In this document: in pieces, positions 44,993 through 55,208 of the stretch
How positions within the stretch are numbered: the stretch's first letter is position 1
How the letters are laid out: each line of letters starts with the position of its first letter
DNA from: an uncultured Pelagibacteraceae bacterium
Lineage (GTDB): Bacteria; Pseudomonadota; Alphaproteobacteria; Pelagibacterales; Pelagibacteraceae
Direction of reading: 5' to 3'
NCBI GenBank assembly: GCA_902606105.1
Contig: CACLFK010000002.1
Coordinates: 43,776-107,775, forward strand
Length of the DNA: 64,000 bases
Notes under the pieces: model-generated
Database searches by the model: none
What the model saw: only the letters and a program-made list of their open reading frames with translations
What the model was told of the DNA's origin: nothing
Translations under genes and position numbers: made by a program

Positions 44993-46130
44993 GTTCTTTA
45001 TTTTCAATTTTATAAAAGTTTAATCTATGATTAATTTTATTATTTTTTACATCAAATATTCCTATTTTACCTTTAAATGAGTTTTGCTTTTTAAATAACC
45101 TACTTAAATTGGTAAAATCTGACTTGAATGATAAATAATAAATTAGTCCTACTAAATCGTAACTTAATAGTGACAAATGTGAGGGATCTTCATTAAAGGC
45201 ATTAAAATATTTGATTTTATAATCGTCAAAATTTTCTTTATTAATGGAAGGGTAATATATTGGTTGAACATCTGTTTCTTTTAATAAACTTTCATCAAAC
45301 CATTGATTTAAAGTTATAAAATATTTATTTTTAGGTTGAACATCTGTATATAAAAGAGATGTAGTAACACTTTTTAGACTTTCATCAAAATCAGAGATAA
45401 CAACTGCATCAAAGTTTAAATTTCCAATAGTATATCTTTTTTCTAATCTTTTTATTATCTTTTCTTTGTTAGGCTCGTTTGAATTTTTAATTCTTGTAAT
45501 TTCATCTTCTAGATTTTGTTTTCTTATTTTATATTTTGTGATTTCTTCTATTTGTTGGGTAAGTTTTGTTGGATCAGTGCTATAATCATACTCTTTATAG
45601 GTTTTTATTTTTGACTCTTTTATTCCTTTTTTTATTTCAAATTCATATTTTTGAATTGGTGTTAAAAAAATAGTTCTTTCAACATAATTTTTTTCTAAAA
45701 ATTTTTTAATAGTATTGAATTGAGATGTAGAATTTATACCTGCTGAAATAACATTTTTTGGAAGATCTAAGGTTTTGTTTGTTAAAGATAAAAACGTTAA
45801 ATCTTTCATTTCATCTAGGTAAGTTAAACTTTCATAAAAGACTGGACCTATAACTACCTTTATACCCATTTGTTTTAGTTCAAATGCTGATTTCAAAGTT
45901 TGATTAGGTCTTGAAGCTGTATCTTTAGGGTAAATCTCAATTAAACTATTATCAATATCTTTTACAGCTAAACTTACAGCTTTAATAATTGACTTACCAA
46001 TCTCTTTATTCGATCCAGTCATTGGTATTAACAAACCAATTTTAATTTTTTCACTAGCGCTGACTGTTTGAAAAAATAATAAAAATACTCCACATTTCAG
46101 GATAAAAAAAATTTTAATTAATTTAATCAT
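44976..46130 (-). CDS. Periplasmic-binding-fold protein, LpoA/LppC-like (penicillin-binding protein activator)
   Basis: A 384-residue exported protein. A signal peptide (IFFILKCGVFLLFFQTVSA) precedes a type I periplasmic-binding fold: KIKIGLLIPMTGSNKEIGKSIIKAVSLAV, then VVIGPVFYESL and FNFDAVVISDF-like segments. Position divergent from rsmI and near a BON lipoprotein matches the yraM(lpoA)-yraL-yraP arrangement, which suggests a role as activator of a penicillin-binding protein. No lipobox is seen, unlike E. coli LpoA. I use the ATG at 46130, directly before the signal peptide; the track start adds 14 residues. Confidence 0.78.
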   Translation of the reverse strand: MIKLIKIFFILKCGVFLLFFQTVSASEKIKIGLLIPMTGSNKEIGKSIIKAVSLAVKDIDNSLIEIYPKDTASRPNQTLKSAFELKQMGIKVVIGPVFYESLTYLDEMKDLTFLSLTNKTLDLPKNVISAGINSTSQFNTIKKFLEKNYVERTIFLTPIQKYEFEIKKGIKESKIKTYKEYDYSTDPTKLTQQIEEITKYKIRKQNLEDEITRIKNSNEPNKEKIIKRLEKRYTIGNLNFDAVVISDFDESLKSVTTSLLYTDVQPKNKYFITLNQWFDESLLKETDVQPIYYPSINKENFDDYKIKYFNAFNEDPSHLSLLSYDLVGLIYYLSFKSDFTNLSRLFKKQNSFKGKIGIFDVKNNKINHRLNFYKIENKELTKIF

Positions 46131-46164
46131 TTTGATGTTAGTATAATATTTTTTTAGCTTAATT

Positions 46165-47028
46165 ATGATCATTAAACCACAATCTAAAATAAAAGATAAT
46201 GAAAATGGTCTTTATATAGTTTCAACGCCAATAGGAAATTTGAAAGATATTACTATAAGAGCAGTAGACATATTAAAACAATCAGATTTTATTTTATGCG
46301 AAGACACGCGTATTTCAAAAAATTTATTAAATAAATATGAAATCAAATCAAAATTGATATCAAATCATAAATTTAATGAAAAAAAAAACACTTTAAAAAT
46401 AATTGAATACTTGAAATCTGGAAAATTAATATCTTTAATTTCTGATGCTGGGACCCCCGCTATTTCTGATCCAGGCTCAGTTTTAATTAATGAGTGTGTT
46501 AAAAATAATATTAGGATCGTACCAATACCAGGTCCATCAGCAGTGGCAACTGCTATATCTATTAGTGGATTTTCTGATCAATTTTTCTTTTACGGTTTCT
46601 TACCAGATAAAAAACAGCAAATAACAAATGAGCTTAAAAAAATATCAGAATTTAACTCAACTTTAGTTTTTTTTATATCTCCTAAAAAAATCAATAAAAT
46701 TATACCCGAAATTAAAAAAAACTTTAGTAAGAGAAAAATTGTAATTTGCAGAGAGATTACCAAGTTATACGAAGAGTTTGTAAGAGCAAGTGTAGATGAA
46801 TTGGAAGAATTTAAAAAGGAACCAAAAGGGGAGTTAACAGTTGTTATTTCAGAAATAAAGGCTGATGAAAATAACTCTAAAAATTTGAATGAATCTGATA
46901 TTAATATAATTAATAAAATGATTAATAAATTTACAATAAAAGAAATTACCGACTTAATTTGTCAAAAAAGTAAAGTTTCGAAAAAGCTAGTATATAATTA
47001 TTGTTTAAAGTTAAAAAATGAAAATTAA
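46165..47028 (+). CDS. rsmI: 16S rRNA 2'-O-ribose C1402 methyltransferase RsmI
   Basis: Methylates the 2'-OH of C1402 of 16S rRNA. The tetrapyrrole-methylase fold is shown by GLYIVSTPIGNLKDITIRAVDILKQSDFILCEDTR at the N terminus, ISLISDAGTPAISDPGSVLINEC, and VPIPGPSAVATAISISGF. Its 287 residues are normal. A TATAAT at 46142 may be its -10. It overlaps the BON lipoprotein gene by 11 bp; yraN, often found between them, is missing here. Confidence 0.97.
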   Translation: MIIKPQSKIKDNENGLYIVSTPIGNLKDITIRAVDILKQSDFILCEDTRISKNLLNKYEIKSKLISNHKFNEKKNTLKIIEYLKSGKLISLISDAGTPAISDPGSVLINECVKNNIRIVPIPGPSAVATAISISGFSDQFFFYGFLPDKKQQITNELKKISEFNSTLVFFISPKKINKIIPEIKKNFSKRKIVICREITKLYEEFVRASVDELEEFKKEPKGELTVVISEIKADENNSKNLNESDINIINKMINKFTIKEITDLICQKSKVSKKLVYNYCLKLKNEN

Positions 47029-47611
47029 ACTCCTATTATTAATATTTGTTGGATTTATTTTTTTAGGATGTGTAGGTGTAAGTTCCAAAGGAGTATTTGG
47101 GACAGGTGTTTCAGTTGCATTAGATCCAAGAACATTAGGAACACAGATAGATGACTCCATTATGCAAAAAAGTTTAACCGCTAGAATTTTAGCTAAAGAT
47201 AAAAAGTACTTTCTATCAGTAAAATCAAAAGTAATTGATGGAAGAATTTTTTTAACAGGAAAAGTTGAAAGACCTGAGGAGAAATTACAAATAACAAAAA
47301 TTGCCTGGGAGACAAAAGGTACTAGATCAGTTCGGAACGATATTAAAATAAAAGAAGAATTCAATTTTAAACAATCTGCTAAAGATATTTTAATTACAAC
47401 ACAGCTAAGGACTGCTTTAATAGTAAATAAAAATATCAAAGCTACAAATTATCAAATAGATACATACAAAAAAAAAATATATGTATATGGAATTGCTAAA
47501 ACTTCTGAGGAAAAAGATTTAGTAATTAGTGAGGCTAAAGAAATCTTAGATGTTGAGAATGTAATTGCAAGTATAATACTTGTTGAGGATCTAAGAATTC
47601 AAAAAGATTAA
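47018..47611 (+). CDS. BON-domain lipoprotein (YraP/DolP-like)
   Basis: A 197-residue lipoprotein with signal peptide LLLLIFVGFIFLGCVGVSS, lipidated at the Cys of LGC. Two BON domains follow: the first around RILAKDKKYFLSVKSKVIDGRIFLTGKVERPEEK, the second around IKATNYQIDTYKKKIYVYGIAKTSEEKDLVISEAKEI. The layout matches E. coli YraP/DolP, an outer-membrane protein that supports envelope integrity, and the rsmI neighbour is also the same. Its stop codon abuts the 3' end of the convergent maeB. Confidence 0.9.
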   Translation: MKIKLLLLIFVGFIFLGCVGVSSKGVFGTGVSVALDPRTLGTQIDDSIMQKSLTARILAKDKKYFLSVKSKVIDGRIFLTGKVERPEEKLQITKIAWETKGTRSVRNDIKIKEEFNFKQSAKDILITTQLRTALIVNKNIKATNYQIDTYKKKIYVYGIAKTSEEKDLVISEAKEILDVENVIASIILVEDLRIQKD

Positions 47612-49897
47612 TTATTTTTTGTAATCTATAACTTCTGAGGAGTAGGCAGCTATAGATGCTAAATTAATTATTTCTGAAGTCGAAGATCTTAAGGGTGCAA
47701 TCTCAATTGGAAGGCCAAGCCCAATAAGCAAAGGTCCAATGACTTTTGTGTCTCCAAATGTTTTCATTAGCTTGTATGATATGGCTGCACTGTGCTGACC
47801 AGGCATAATAAGAATATTTGCTTTACCAACAATTTTTGCGAAAGGATATAATTCCTCGTATTCAGAGTTTAGGGCAACATCAGGCTGCATATCCCCATCA
47901 AATTCAAAATCAACTTTTTTTTCTTTTAAAATTTCGACTGCATCTCTTATATGCTTCGTTCTACTTGTTAAAGGCTGGCCGAAAGTTGAATGAGAGACAA
48001 ATGCAACTTTTGGGTCAAATCCAAATAGTCGAACCACTCTTGCTGTTGACATTGCAATTTCTGCCATTTGTTCTGATGTTGGGTATTCGTGGACACTAGT
48101 ATCTCCTATAAATATTGTTTTTCCTTTGTGGACCACCATATTTAGTCCAAACATTATCTCACCTTTTCGAACATCTACAACTTGCTTAATCTTTTCCAAA
48201 GAGGCACCAAAACGCCTTGTATTCCCAGTTACAGCACCGTCAGCGTCTCCACATGCGACCATGCTTGTAGCCCATATAACTCTGTCATTCCTTACTAATC
48301 TGTCACAATCTCTTTCGAGTAAACCTTGTTCTCTTTGTAATTTTTTAAATAAATGTTTGACGTATTTGTTTCTTTTTTCCTCGTCCTTTGAATTTATTAT
48401 TTCGATATCAAAGTTCTCACTGTATCCAATATTTTTGATTTGTTCCTTAATTTTACTTTCTTTCCCAACCAAAACAGGAATTCCTAACTTTGAATTTTTA
48501 AATGCAATTGCTGCTTTTAAAGTATTTTCATCCTCTCCATCAGCAAAAACTATTTTTTTTTGATTGTTTTTTATAAATGAGTTTATACCTTGCATTATAG
48601 TCACAGTTGGGTCTAATCTTTGCTTAAGTTGTTCTTTATAAGTTTCAAAATCTTCAATATTTTTTCTAGCTACTCCACTTTTCATTGCAGCTTTTGCTAC
48701 AGCAGCTGGAATAACACTTATTAACCTTGGATCAAATGTTGATGGAATAATATAATCTTTTCCATAATGTGGTCTTTCACCTCCCATTGCAGCTACTACT
48801 TCATCAGGAACATCTTCTCTTGCAAGTTTGGCAATTGCTTGTGATGCAGCAACTTTCATTTCTTCATTAATTGTTTTAGACCTAACATCTAAAGCTCCTC
48901 TAAAAATGTAAGGGAAACCAATTAAATTGTTAACCTGATTAGGATAATCAGATCTTCCAGTTGCTACAATTGCATCATCTCTTACTTCATTTATTTCTTC
49001 TGGCAAAACTTCAGGATCTGGATTGGCACAAGCAAAAATAATTGGATTTTTTGCCATACTTTTAACCATCTCTTTTTTAAGAACTCCTTTTGCTGATAAT
49101 CCTAAAAAGACATCGGCGCCCTTAATTGAGTCTTCAAGAGTTCTTAGTTTAGTCTCAACTGCATATTTTGATTTCCACTGGTCTATACCTTCGGTTCTTC
49201 CTTTATAAATTACGCCTTTTCTATCAAGCATAATTACATTTTCAGATGGTACTCCTGAATTTTTAAATAATTCAGTACAAGCTTGGGCAGATGCTCCAGC
49301 ACCATTAACTACAACTTTAATTTCTTTTATTGATTTACCACTTATATCTAGAGCGTTTATTAGTGCAGCCGTTGTAATTATTGCAGTGCCATGTTGATCA
49401 TCGTGAAAAACTGGAATATCTAAAATTTCCTTTAATTTTTGTTCAATAATAAAGCAATCTGGAGCTGCTATATCTTCTAAATTAATTCCACCAAAACTTG
49501 GTGCAAAATTTTTAATAGAGTTAATAATTTCTTCAGTATCTTTAGAGTCTATTTCAAGATCTATTGAATCAATATCCGCAAATCTTTTGAACAATACAGC
49601 TTTACCTTCCATCACTGGCTTTGAAGCTAGTGCCCCTAGATTTCCCATTCCTAAAATAGCCGATCCATTACTAATAACAGCTACTAAATTCCCTTTACTA
49701 GTATAATCATAAGCCGCTTCTGGATTTTCACTTATCTCTTTCACTGGTGCAGCAACTCCAGGAGAATATGCAAGAGCAAGATCTCTTTTAGTTATCATAT
49801 TCTTTGATGAAATGATCTCAATCTTGCCAGGTTTTTTATCTTTATGAAAATCTAAAGCTTCTTTGTCAGTGTAATGATCATTTTTTGTTTTTTTCAT
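47612..49897 (-). CDS. maeB: NADP-dependent malic enzyme with phosphotransacetylase-like domain
   Basis: Oxidatively decarboxylates malate to pyruvate. The malic enzyme part (~1-425) has LALAYSPGVAAPVKEI, VFHDDQHGTAIITTAALINAL and the nucleotide-binding VVVNGAGASAQACTELF. The C-terminal part (~430-761) is a phosphate-acetyltransferase-like domain (KIVFADGEDENTLKAA, NILIMPGQHSAAISYKL), probably regulatory. Its 761 residues are normal for this fused form, common in proteobacteria. It is divergent from murJ. Two long antisense ORFs inside it are shadows. Confidence 0.96.
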   Translation of the reverse strand: MKKTKNDHYTDKEALDFHKDKKPGKIEIISSKNMITKRDLALAYSPGVAAPVKEISENPEAAYDYTSKGNLVAVISNGSAILGMGNLGALASKPVMEGKAVLFKRFADIDSIDLEIDSKDTEEIINSIKNFAPSFGGINLEDIAAPDCFIIEQKLKEILDIPVFHDDQHGTAIITTAALINALDISGKSIKEIKVVVNGAGASAQACTELFKNSGVPSENVIMLDRKGVIYKGRTEGIDQWKSKYAVETKLRTLEDSIKGADVFLGLSAKGVLKKEMVKSMAKNPIIFACANPDPEVLPEEINEVRDDAIVATGRSDYPNQVNNLIGFPYIFRGALDVRSKTINEEMKVAASQAIAKLAREDVPDEVVAAMGGERPHYGKDYIIPSTFDPRLISVIPAAVAKAAMKSGVARKNIEDFETYKEQLKQRLDPTVTIMQGINSFIKNNQKKIVFADGEDENTLKAAIAFKNSKLGIPVLVGKESKIKEQIKNIGYSENFDIEIINSKDEEKRNKYVKHLFKKLQREQGLLERDCDRLVRNDRVIWATSMVACGDADGAVTGNTRRFGASLEKIKQVVDVRKGEIMFGLNMVVHKGKTIFIGDTSVHEYPTSEQMAEIAMSTARVVRLFGFDPKVAFVSHSTFGQPLTSRTKHIRDAVEILKEKKVDFEFDGDMQPDVALNSEYEELYPFAKIVGKANILIMPGQHSAAISYKLMKTFGDTKVIGPLLIGLGLPIEIAPLRSSTSEIINLASIAAYSSEVIDYKK

Positions 49898-49945
49898 TTT
49901 AATAATAAATGTTCAATTAGGGTAAATTTCCGACTAATATGATTT

Positions 49946-51475
49946 ATGAACTTACTTAAGTCAACAGGCACATTTGGTTTTTATACGATCATAAGCAGAT
50001 TACTTGGATATTTAAGAGATATTTTAATTGCAATATTTTTAGGAACAGGTTTGTTAGCAGATGCTTTTTTTGTAGCATTTAGAATTCCAAACACTTTTAG
50101 AAGATTATTTTCAGAGGGAACTTTTAATGCTGCTTTTGTCCCAAGCTATGCATCAGAAATGGTTAAGGGTAAAAAGCAATCCAATAAATTCGCAAATGAC
50201 ATCTTTAGTCTTTTGTTTTTAAGTTTGTTAATAATTACATTGGTTGTTCAATTATTTATGCCTGTTTTTGTATCCCTTATCGCCCCAGGTTTTGTAGGCG
50301 ATATTGATAAAATGGAAATAGCAATAACTTTGACACGTATTACTTTTCCATTCTTATTGTTTATTTGTTTAGCATCTTTTTTTGCAGCAATTTTAAATTC
50401 ACATAATAAATTTGCAGCCGCATCAGGGGCACCAATTATATTAAATATTATATTAATTTTAGTTCTATTATTCTCAAACTCCTTAGGTGACAAACTTGTA
50501 TATTATTTATCTTATGGTGTTTCATTAGCAGGATTATTACAATTATTGTTTTTGTATAAATTTGTGAAAAAACATTACTCACTTAAAATTAATTTCAAAA
50601 TTAAAATATCTGAAAAAGTTAAGATTTTTTTTAAAAAATTATTACCAAGTATTTTTTCTTCAGGTGTTACCCAAATAAATATATTAGTTGGAACTATTAT
50701 CGCTTCATTTCAGTCAAGTGCGGTTTCATACCTATATTATGCTGATAGAATATATCAAATTAATTTAGCAATAGCTGGAATTGCAATTGGAGTCGTGGTT
50801 CTACCCCAATTATCAAAATACGTTAGATCTAAAAAAAAAGACAAGATTTTATTAATTCAAAACAAAGCGTTGGAGCTAAGTTTATTTCTGAGCCTGCCAG
50901 CATCTATCGCATTAATTCTTGGTTCTGAAGAAATAATTTCAGCACTTTTTGGTTATGGATCATTTGATCAAACCTCTGTTATAAACTCCAGTCTAGCTTT
51001 ATATTATTTCGCTTTAGGTTTACCTGCATTTGCTTTAATCAAAGTGTTTTCAAGTTTCTTTTTTGCAAATCAAAATACCAAAACACCTTTTTATATTTCT
51101 TTGATTTCTGTAATTTTAAATATTCTCATAAGTGTTTATTATTTTAATAAAATAGGATTTATAATAATCCCTATTGCAACAACAATATCGTCCTGGTTCA
51201 ATGGTATATTATTGTTCATTTTTTTGAAAAATGGAAATTTTTTCTCATTTAATCAAATATTTTTTATAAAATTTTTTAAAATTGTCATTGCCTCAATACT
51301 TATGGGTTTTATTTTTCAATTTCTATTAAACCTATTTCAAGATGAACTTGCATTTCAGCAAACATATAAATCTTTTTACTTAATATTTTCAGCATTATTG
51401 GGCCTAGTGTCTTACCTTATTATTTCTTATTTTATCAAAGCTTTTAAAATAAGTGATATTCAACTAAAGTATTAA
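49946..51475 (+). CDS. murJ: Lipid II flippase MurJ
   Basis: Flips the peptidoglycan precursor lipid II across the inner membrane. The 509 residues form about 14 transmembrane helices of the MATE/MOP fold. Family motifs: [59 protein letters not shown] at the N terminus, and [31 protein letters not shown] in the middle. trpS follows 4 bp later, so they are probably one transcript. Confidence 0.97.
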   Translation: MNLLKSTGTFGFYTIISRLLGYLRDILIAIFLGTGLLADAFFVAFRIPNTFRRLFSEGTFNAAFVPSYASEMVKGKKQSNKFANDIFSLLFLSLLIITLVVQLFMPVFVSLIAPGFVGDIDKMEIAITLTRITFPFLLFICLASFFAAILNSHNKFAAASGAPIILNIILILVLLFSNSLGDKLVYYLSYGVSLAGLLQLLFLYKFVKKHYSLKINFKIKISEKVKIFFKKLLPSIFSSGVTQINILVGTIIASFQSSAVSYLYYADRIYQINLAIAGIAIGVVVLPQLSKYVRSKKKDKILLIQNKALELSLFLSLPASIALILGSEEIISALFGYGSFDQTSVINSSLALYYFALGLPAFALIKVFSSFFFANQNTKTPFYISLISVILNILISVYYFNKIGFIIIPIATTISSWFNGILLFIFLKNGNFFSFNQIFFIKFFKIVIASILMGFIFQFLLNLFQDELAFQQTYKSFYLIFSALLGLVSYLIISYFIKAFKISDIQLKY

Positions 51476-51479
51476 TTTA

Positions 51480-52481
51480 ATGGGCAAAAAAATTTTTTCT
51501 GGTGTGCAACCTTCGGGCAATCTTCATCTAGGTAATTATTTAGGAGCAATAAAAAATTTTGTTGAACTAAACAATGACAATGCAAACGAATGTATTTTTT
51601 GTGTGGTAGATTTACACGCCATAACAGTCAAACAAGATCCAAAAGAATTAAAAAAAAATATTAGAGAAACTGTAGCAACATTTATTGCAAGCGGGATAAA
51701 TCCAAAGAAAAGTATAATATTTAATCAGTCAGGTGTTGCAGCCCATCCCGAAGCTGCTTGGATTTTAAGTTGTGTAGCTCGTATGGGATGGTTAAATAGA
51801 ATGACACAATTTAAAGAAAAAGCCGGAAAGGATAAAGAAAAAGCCAGTATTGGATTATATTCTTATCCTGTTCTGATGGCAGCTGATATTTTGTTATATG
51901 ATACTTCTCACGTTCCTGTAGGGGATGATCAAAAGCAACACCTAGAGTTATGCAGAGATATTGCTCAAAAATTCAACAATGATTTTGGTGTAGAGGATTT
52001 TTTAAAAGTTCCTGAGCCTTTAATTCAAAAAGAGTTTTCTAGAATTATGAGTTTAAAGGACGGATCAAAAAAAATGAGTAAATCTGAGTTGTCAGATTTA
52101 AGTAGAATAAACTTAACAGACGATAAAGATCAAATAATTAATAAAATTAAAAAAGCTAAAACGGATCCTTTATCAATGCCAAAAGATATTAAAGACCTTA
52201 AGGGAAGGCTAGAGGTACAAAATCTTTTAGGAATTTTTACTAGCTTAAGTAATTCAACTTTTGAGTCTTCTTTAGAAAAATTTGCTGGCAAGAATTTTTC
52301 AGACTTTAAACAAGAGCTATCTGAATTATTAGTAAATAAAATTATTCCAATATCTGAGGAGATTAAAAAATTACTTCAAGACCAATCATATCTTGATTCT
52401 ATCCTTCTAGACGGAGTTGAAAAAGCTAACAAAATCTCATCAAAAAAGATCAAAATTATTAAAGAAATTGTAGGTTTTTAA
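51480..52481 (+). CDS. trpS: Tryptophanyl-tRNA synthetase
   Basis: Class Ic aminoacyl-tRNA synthetase. [18 protein letters not shown] contains the HIGH-type motif, [18 protein letters not shown] binds tryptophan, and the KMSKS motif is KKMSKSE near residue 200. It has 333 residues. The pairing with murJ upstream is common in alphaproteobacteria. The nfuA start lies 52 bp downstream. Confidence 0.98.
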   Translation: MGKKIFSGVQPSGNLHLGNYLGAIKNFVELNNDNANECIFCVVDLHAITVKQDPKELKKNIRETVATFIASGINPKKSIIFNQSGVAAHPEAAWILSCVARMGWLNRMTQFKEKAGKDKEKASIGLYSYPVLMAADILLYDTSHVPVGDDQKQHLELCRDIAQKFNNDFGVEDFLKVPEPLIQKEFSRIMSLKDGSKKMSKSELSDLSRINLTDDKDQIINKIKKAKTDPLSMPKDIKDLKGRLEVQNLLGIFTSLSNSTFESSLEKFAGKNFSDFKQELSELLVNKIIPISEEIKKLLQDQSYLDSILLDGVEKANKISSKKIKIIKEIVGF

Positions 52482-52533
52482 CAAAAATTTAATATCAAGT
52501 TTTAATTTCCAAAATATAAACTATATATAATTT

Positions 52534-53073
52534 ATGTTTGTACAGACTGAAGTAACACCAAATCCAAATTCATTGAAATTTCTTCCTGGGAAAAATGTTT
52601 CTAACAGTGGTCCTTATGAAATTACTACTAAAGATCAAATTAATAATGAATTAGTCAGAAATATTTTATCTGTTAATGGAGTTGATGGTGTTTTTTTAGG
52701 AAAAGACTTTATATCAGTTAATAAAAGTGACCAAATTAAATGGGATGAAATAAAACACATTGTGATTTCATTTATTAATGACTTTTATTCTAATGGAAAA
52801 GAATTTGTTATAGATGAAAATATAAAAGAAGAAGATTCTGACCTAGATGAAATTGAGAAAAAAATAGTAAAAATTTTAGATCAAAAAATAAGACCGGCTG
52901 TTGCTAGAGATGGTGGAGATATTAAATTTAAAGAGTACAAAGATGGCGTTGTTAAAGTACAGTTACAAGGTAGTTGTTCAGGGTGCCCTAGTTCTACAAT
53001 GACTTTAAAACAGGGAGTTCAAAATCTATTGTGTCATTATCTACCTGAAGTTAAAGAGGTAATTGCTATTTAA
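52534..53073 (+). CDS. Iron-sulfur carrier of the NfuA/NifU-like family
   Basis: A 179-residue protein with an N-terminal Nfu_N domain (~1-85: VQTEVTPNPNSLKFLPGKNV) and a C-terminal NifU domain (~105-175) with the cluster-binding motif CSGCPSSTMTLKQGVQNLL. It carries and delivers Fe-S clusters to apo-proteins. Mitochondrial NFU1 has the same architecture. An AT-only TATATATAAT run ends 2 nt before the ATG; TATATA at 52522-52527 could be a -10 for a leaderless transcript. The next gene follows after 3 bp. Confidence 0.95.
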   Translation: MFVQTEVTPNPNSLKFLPGKNVSNSGPYEITTKDQINNELVRNILSVNGVDGVFLGKDFISVNKSDQIKWDEIKHIVISFINDFYSNGKEFVIDENIKEEDSDLDEIEKKIVKILDQKIRPAVARDGGDIKFKEYKDGVVKVQLQGSCSGCPSSTMTLKQGVQNLLCHYLPEVKEVIAI

Positions 53074-53076
53074 ATT

Positions 53077-54150
53077 ATGAATACGAAGATAAAAATTAGG
53101 CATAAAAGAGTAAAAAATAAAATATTAAATTCCTTTACAAGATTTTCTTTAAGTGCTTTGGTTGTTATGTCTTTTTTTTATATTGCACCAACTATTATAA
53201 ATTTTGCAGATAAAAACTTTAGAAATAAAGAATTTACAAATAACTCTAAAAATATTTTAAATAAAACTTTAAATAAGGATAAAATATTTGAAGAGGATGA
53301 TACATGGGTGCAAAATAATGAGATAGATCTTCTTTATGATATTTTAGAAGAAAATAACTCAGAAATAAATCTTGTAAGATATACCACTTCAGAGATCAAC
53401 GCACTATTTAAGGAGGTAAAATATGACCTTGAAGAAGTAAGAGATACAAAGTTAGTAAAACCTATTGATATTGGTTTGCTTCCTAATGAAATAAAAAACA
53501 TAGACAGTACAAAAAAAAGAAAAGAAATGTTTATCAAAATTGTTTTACCTTTAGTTGTTAAAGAAAATAATAAAATTAGAATTGACAGAAAAAGACTTTT
53601 TACGATTCTAAACAAAAATAGCAACACAGATATTGAAAAGAAATGGTTACAAAAAAAATATAAACAATATGGCGTAAGACAACATGATCTTTCAACTTTA
53701 AAAATCAGAATGGATGAGATTCCAGTTTCATTAGCAATAGCTCAGGCAGCGAAAGAAACAGGATGGGGAACATCTAGATTTGCCTTAAAAGGTAATGCTT
53801 TGTTTGGACAATGGACATGGTCTGGTGAAGGATTGAAGCCTAAAAATGCTAAAAAGGGTGAGGATCACAAAGTTATGAAATTTCATAGTTTACAGCTTTC
53901 AGTTAGGGCTTATATAAGAAATCTAAATACTCACTCCTCTTATAAAAATTTAAGAAAAGCAAGAACAGAGTTCAGAAATAAAAATAAACCATTAGATAGT
54001 ATAGTATTATCAAATTATCTTGATAAGTATGCGGAGACAGGAACTGAGTATATAGATGTACTTCATAAAATAATAACACAGAATAAGTTAAAAGATTTTG
54101 ATGAAGCCCGGTTATTACCTTTTAGCAAAGATTTAGAAAGTTTAATTTAA
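53077..54150 (+). CDS. Bax-like glucosaminidase-domain protein
   Basis: A 357-residue predicted inner-membrane or periplasmic enzyme. One N-terminal membrane segment (FSLSALVVMSFFYIAPTII) precedes a linker, and the catalytic domain lies at ~225-340: IPVSLAIAQAAKETGWGTSRFALKGNALFGQWTW, with the catalytic Glu in AKETGWG, and FHSLQLSVRAYIRNLNTH. The family (GH73, Bax-like) cleaves the glycan backbone of peptidoglycan. The substrate is inferred from the family only. Its last 4 bp overlap the convergent deacetylase gene. Confidence 0.88.
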   Translation: MNTKIKIRHKRVKNKILNSFTRFSLSALVVMSFFYIAPTIINFADKNFRNKEFTNNSKNILNKTLNKDKIFEEDDTWVQNNEIDLLYDILEENNSEINLVRYTTSEINALFKEVKYDLEEVRDTKLVKPIDIGLLPNEIKNIDSTKKRKEMFIKIVLPLVVKENNKIRIDRKRLFTILNKNSNTDIEKKWLQKKYKQYGVRQHDLSTLKIRMDEIPVSLAIAQAAKETGWGTSRFALKGNALFGQWTWSGEGLKPKNAKKGEDHKVMKFHSLQLSVRAYIRNLNTHSSYKNLRKARTEFRNKNKPLDSIVLSNYLDKYAETGTEYIDVLHKIITQNKLKDFDEARLLPFSKDLESLI

Positions 54151-55208
54151 TTTACTTTAATTGGAAATTGAACTCCAAACCATCTCCACTTACCGTTATC
54201 ATTAAGAGAACAATTTACCCTTCCTCTTCTAGGCTCAAATGGTGCTCTAAATTCAATTGATAGCAAAGTACCCGAAAGTATAGTGTTTGATTTTTCCCAT
54301 TGGTTTGCCTCATTTGAATAACAATTAATATTATTTAAATTTTTTTGCTCTTCAAAAAACTCAACCATGAACTTTGGAGGATTTGTGGATTTTGTTAATT
54401 GTTTTTCTAGAGGTAATAATTTTTTATATTCCAATGGAAAATAATTTACGATTGAACTAAATCTTTTTAATTCACCATATTTTTCATTAATTGGAAATCG
54501 AGGTAATTCAAATTTATCCTTATTCACATCAATAACCCCAGAGTGTTGACCAAAAGCAAATTCAAAATTTTTAGAAATATAATCTCTCATCAATTTAGAA
54601 TATTCACCAAATGGATAAGAAAATAAATTTGGAACATAGCCTAGTTCTCTTAAAAAAATCTTATTTGCCTTTTCAATGTCTAATATAAATTTATCATTAG
54701 TTTCATCAATGAGATATTCATGACTATGTGAGTGGTGTCCAATTAAAGCAAAATGCTCTTTTTCTATTTCTCTAATTTGATCCCAGGTCATATATCCATT
54801 TTTACCCACTGGCTCAGTTGAAACAAATAAGATAAAAGGAATTTTATTTTTTTTAAGGTATGGCCAAGCTTCAGAATAAAAGGACTCAAATCCATCATCA
54901 ATAGTAATTAGTATCTCTTTTTTTAACTTTACGTTGCTAAATTGCTCTTTAAATTTATTAGGATTATGAAAGTTAAAGTTTGATTTTTTAATTATCTGAA
55001 TATGTTCTTTGAAAATATCCATTTGAATATTCGTTGATGGATATTCAGATTCATTAAAGCGATGATACATAATTGACAGAATTCCTTCATCTTTAGAATA
55101 GTATTTGATATTATTTTCATCTGCTTTAGAACCAATAATAGAAAACAGAATAATTATGAATAAGCTGGTAATAGACGTTACAAATGAAAAAATATTTTTA
55201 ATGATCAT
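54147..55208 (-). CDS. Polysaccharide deacetylase (NodB-fold), exported
   Basis: A 353-residue exported protein with signal peptide FVTSITSLFIIILFSIIGSKA. The NodB domain (~40-225) has the metal Asp in ILITIDDGFES, the His pair in IGHHSHSHEYL, and FSYPFGEYS with the Arg/Tyr region following. The C-terminal ~130 residues are outside the usual NodB domain and I do not recognise them. A target such as peptidoglycan or an exopolysaccharide is a guess, supported by the neighbouring glucosaminidase. Its first 53 bp overlap the start of tsaB on the opposite strand, and no other start would remove the overlap. Confidence 0.85.
   Translation of the reverse strand: MIIKNIFSFVTSITSLFIIILFSIIGSKADENNIKYYSKDEGILSIMYHRFNESEYPSTNIQMDIFKEHIQIIKKSNFNFHNPNKFKEQFSNVKLKKEILITIDDGFESFYSEAWPYLKKNKIPFILFVSTEPVGKNGYMTWDQIREIEKEHFALIGHHSHSHEYLIDETNDKFILDIEKANKIFLRELGYVPNLFSYPFGEYSKLMRDYISKNFEFAFGQHSGVIDVNKDKFELPRFPINEKYGELKRFSSIVNYFPLEYKKLLPLEKQLTKSTNPPKFMVEFFEEQKNLNNINCYSNEANQWEKSNTILSGTLLSIEFRAPFEPRRGRVNCSLNDNGKWRWFGVQFPIKVN

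Noticed and set aside
47818-48563. Two long ORFs (93 and 145 aa) antisense to maeB
   Set aside because: They lie fully inside a well-conserved malic enzyme gene and have the composition of reverse-strand shadows.
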